Position numbers and translations under genes: made by a program. The notes beneath the pieces were generated by a model. It ran no database searches. It was given only the letters and a program-made list of their open reading frames with translations, and was not told where the DNA came from. This document shows positions 62,502 to 64,000 of a stretch of DNA of 64,000 nt, in pieces. The stretch is from contig NZ_AP026677.1 in the NCBI RefSeq assembly GCF_025997915.1, positions 1,364,001-1,428,000 on the forward strand, read 5' to 3'. Origin of the DNA: Aquiluna sp. KACHI24 (GTDB lineage Bacteria; Actinomycetota; Actinomycetes; Actinomycetales; Microbacteriaceae). Each line of letters opens with the position of its first letter. The stretch's first letter is position 1.

Positions 62502-63813
62502 CACCGGACATAAACCTGACCACATCTCTGTCAACCATCACATCTCGCATGGTGATTGCTCGGGTTAGGTAGAGGCCATCAAGCGATCTGACCCTGGAGA
62601 GTGCCACATAGGTTTGACCCGGAGAGAATGCTCCTCGACCCATATCGATTTGAACCTCGTCATAGGTTTGACCCTGTGACTTGTGAACAGTCACAGCCCA
62701 AGCCAGTCGCAGCGGGATCTGCTTAAATTCGGCCAAAGTGATCGGAACAAGAACCTCTTTGACCTTGCCGGTGGCCTCGTCGAAGTCTTCTTCGACCTCA
62801 TAGCGAACCTTTTCCCAGGTTGCCGGTCCGACCTCAAACTCCTCACCATCAACTTCGACTACCACGAGTCCTGATTTTTTGAGGTCAACTACGTGTCCGA
62901 TGGTGCCGTTTACCCATCGCTTACCACCGGTGCCATCGTCATTCTTGATGAACATCACCTGAGCCCCAACCTTTAGGTAGAGCTCGGTCTCGGCGGGCAA
63001 GACCCTACCGAAGGCATTTGAAGCACCCTCGGAATATGTGGCCCTGAAAAGCTTTGGTTCGGATGGAATCAAACTCATGCGCTGGGCATTGACCGAGTTC
63101 ACGGTCTCGTTGATGGTGGCTAACTTGATTACATCGGGATGCGGGGGGAACCTATTCCCCGCGCGGTTTATGTGATCGAGCATCTCCTGGGTCACCGAAC
63201 CATCGCGGATGGCATTCAAGATTTCTTTGAACTGCGAGTCCGACTGTCTAAAGATTTCACTGAGCTCAAAACGCTCTAAGCCCGCATCCCTAAAAACGTG
63301 AGCGTCAAAGAACCAGCCAGAGCGATAGTTCTCCTCCATATACGCGCGCTCCTGAGGATCACGCGGCGGCACCGGGGCCAGCTGATAAGGATCACCAAAC
63401 ATGACAACTTGAGCACCACCAAAAGGCAGGTTGCGCCTGCCCCTGGCAATTCTCAAGGCTCGATCAATCGCATCCATGAGATCAGCCGAAACCATCGAGA
63501 CTTCGTCAATCACCAACATGTCCAACGCCTTGAGAACATCGCGAGTCCGGCGCGACAGGTGCTTGGCGATATCAACTTCACCCAAAAGTCCAAGTGGGAA
63601 GGTGAAGAGCGAATGAATCGTTACGCCGCCAACGTTCAAGGCCGCGACACCGGTTGGTGCACAAACCGCAAAGGATTTCTCGGTATTGGCTACCAGGTGG
63701 GAGAGCAGGGTGGACTTTCCAGTGCCAGCGCGGCCAGTCACGAATACGTGGGCATCGGTTTGTTCGATGTAGTCAAAGAGATTGCGCTGTTCTTCACTCA
63801 GTTCGATGATCAT
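62446..63813 (-). CDS. Pif1/RecD-like ATP-dependent helicase
   Basis: The 455-residue SF1B helicase has Walker A VTGRAGTGKSTLLSHLV (residues 25-41), DEVSMVSADLMDAIDRAL (Walker B), VVMFGDPYQLAPV and the C-terminal motif VTVHKSQGQTYDEVQIDMG with YVALSRVRSLDGLYL. It unwinds DNA 5' to 3', including replication obstacles. No N-terminal extra domain. It begins 4 bases overlapping the partial gene at 63810 and ends overlapping the esterase gene. Confidence 0.93.
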   Translation of the reverse strand: MIIELSEEQRNLFDYIEQTDAHVFVTGRAGTGKSTLLSHLVANTEKSFAVCAPTGVAALNVGGVTIHSLFTFPLGLLGEVDIAKHLSRRTRDVLKALDMLVIDEVSMVSADLMDAIDRALRIARGRRNLPFGGAQVVMFGDPYQLAPVPPRDPQERAYMEENYRSGWFFDAHVFRDAGLERFELSEIFRQSDSQFKEILNAIRDGSVTQEMLDHINRAGNRFPPHPDVIKLATINETVNSVNAQRMSLIPSEPKLFRATYSEGASNAFGRVLPAETELYLKVGAQVMFIKNDDGTGGKRWVNGTIGHVVDLKKSGLVVVEVDGEEFEVGPATWEKVRYEVEEDFDEATGKVKEVLVPITLAEFKQIPLRLAWAVTVHKSQGQTYDEVQIDMGRGAFSPGQTYVALSRVRSLDGLYLTRAITMRDVMVDRDVVRFMSGASYDPELEATNSEHLPPF

Positions 63814-64000
63814 GAGCGCTCACTCAGTTTCTTTAGCATCTCGTTGTAGTCGGATAGGTCTTGGTTGCCGGTGCGATCAGAAGCCCGGTCTAGGCGCTTG
63901 CGCTCTCGATCATCTGAACGCGACCACTGAAACACCACATACAGCGTGATCAAGATAGTGGGGATCTCACCCACACCCCAGGCAAACGCTCCGCCAATTG
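63810..64000 (-). CDS. ctaG: Cytochrome c oxidase assembly protein, C-terminal end (5' end outside window)
   Basis: Only the last ~63 residues are visible. They read as a final helix (GGAFAWGVGEIPTILITLYVV) followed by FQWSRSDDRERKRLDRASDR and NQDLSDYNEMLKKLSER. This matches the GEIPT and WSRSDDRE tail of actinobacterial CtaG/CopD-like copper-delivery proteins. Its TGA overlaps the helicase ATG (ATGA). Assignment rests on a short but characteristic stretch. Confidence 0.75.
   Translation of the reverse strand, partial: IGGAFAWGVGEIPTILITLYVVFQWSRSDDRERKRLDRASDRTGNQDLSDYNEMLKKLSERS

Overview
The window looks like a compact chromosome segment from a small actinobacterium. Microbacteriaceae of the freshwater Luna type (Rhodoluna/Aquiluna-like) is my best guess, by inference. 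The evidence is a dnaK-grpE-dnaJ-hspR-clpB cluster with HAIR operators, the C-terminal end of an actinobacterial-type cytochrome oxidase assembly protein, a DUF4436 protein, a Luna-style secreted-protein tail, moderate GC content (judged by eye), many TTG/GTG starts and 1-14 base gene overlaps. I saw no rRNA, tRNA, CRISPR array, phage or intact insertion sequence, and no gene-free stretch exceeds 300 bases.

Layout. (1) 1-6.2 kb, minus strand: a secreted subtilisin-like protease with a very long repeat-bearing tail (its 3' end lies outside the window), preceded by a TPR protein, a 47-residue coupled ORF and a NYN-domain protein. (2) 6.2-14.4 kb: an accessory block of poorly known genes. It holds a zinc-ribbon-like protein, two secreted proteins, a four-gene translationally coupled operon starting with a secreted trypsin-like protease, a RelE-type toxin with an unfamiliar partner, and a duplicated-domain secreted protein. 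Four same-orientation copies of a GGGGTCTGAC-type motif separate this block into units. (3) 14.4-16.9 kb: a DUF4436 membrane protein and two toxin-antitoxin modules (MazEF, VapBC). (4) 16.9-26.9 kb, minus strand: a complete L-arabinose system. It comprises the ABC importer chvE-gguA-gguB, araD, araB, a LacI-type regulator, two small genes and araA. Matching LacI-type operators lie before araA, araB and chvE. (5) 26.9-33 kb: aldo/keto reductase, a second VapBC pair, zinc alcohol dehydrogenase, alpha/beta hydrolase, membrane proteins, glutathione peroxidase and a Nudix hydrolase. (6) 33-40 kb: one 2283-residue surface protein with Ig-like repeats, a C-type lectin domain, a PT-rich stalk and a polytopic membrane domain. 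(7) 40-48.7 kb: housekeeping genes (purA, TrmH-type methyltransferase, NagD-like HAD, MFS exporter, pyrE, xth, AlkD-like, CASTOR/POLLUX-type channel). (8) 48.7-54.7 kb: the heat-shock operon with two HAIR-like palindromes. (9) 54.7-64 kb: asparaginase II, two MFS transporters, a BlaI/DUF305/M56 group, dcd, a nucleotidyltransferase, an esterase, a Pif1-like helicase and the end of ctaG.

The clearest working systems are arabinose uptake and catabolism (import, isomerase, kinase, epimerase, all apparently under one LacI regulator) and the HspR-controlled chaperone set. The least explained parts are the motif-bounded accessory block (6-13.5 kb) and the giant membrane-anchored lectin/adhesin-like protein.
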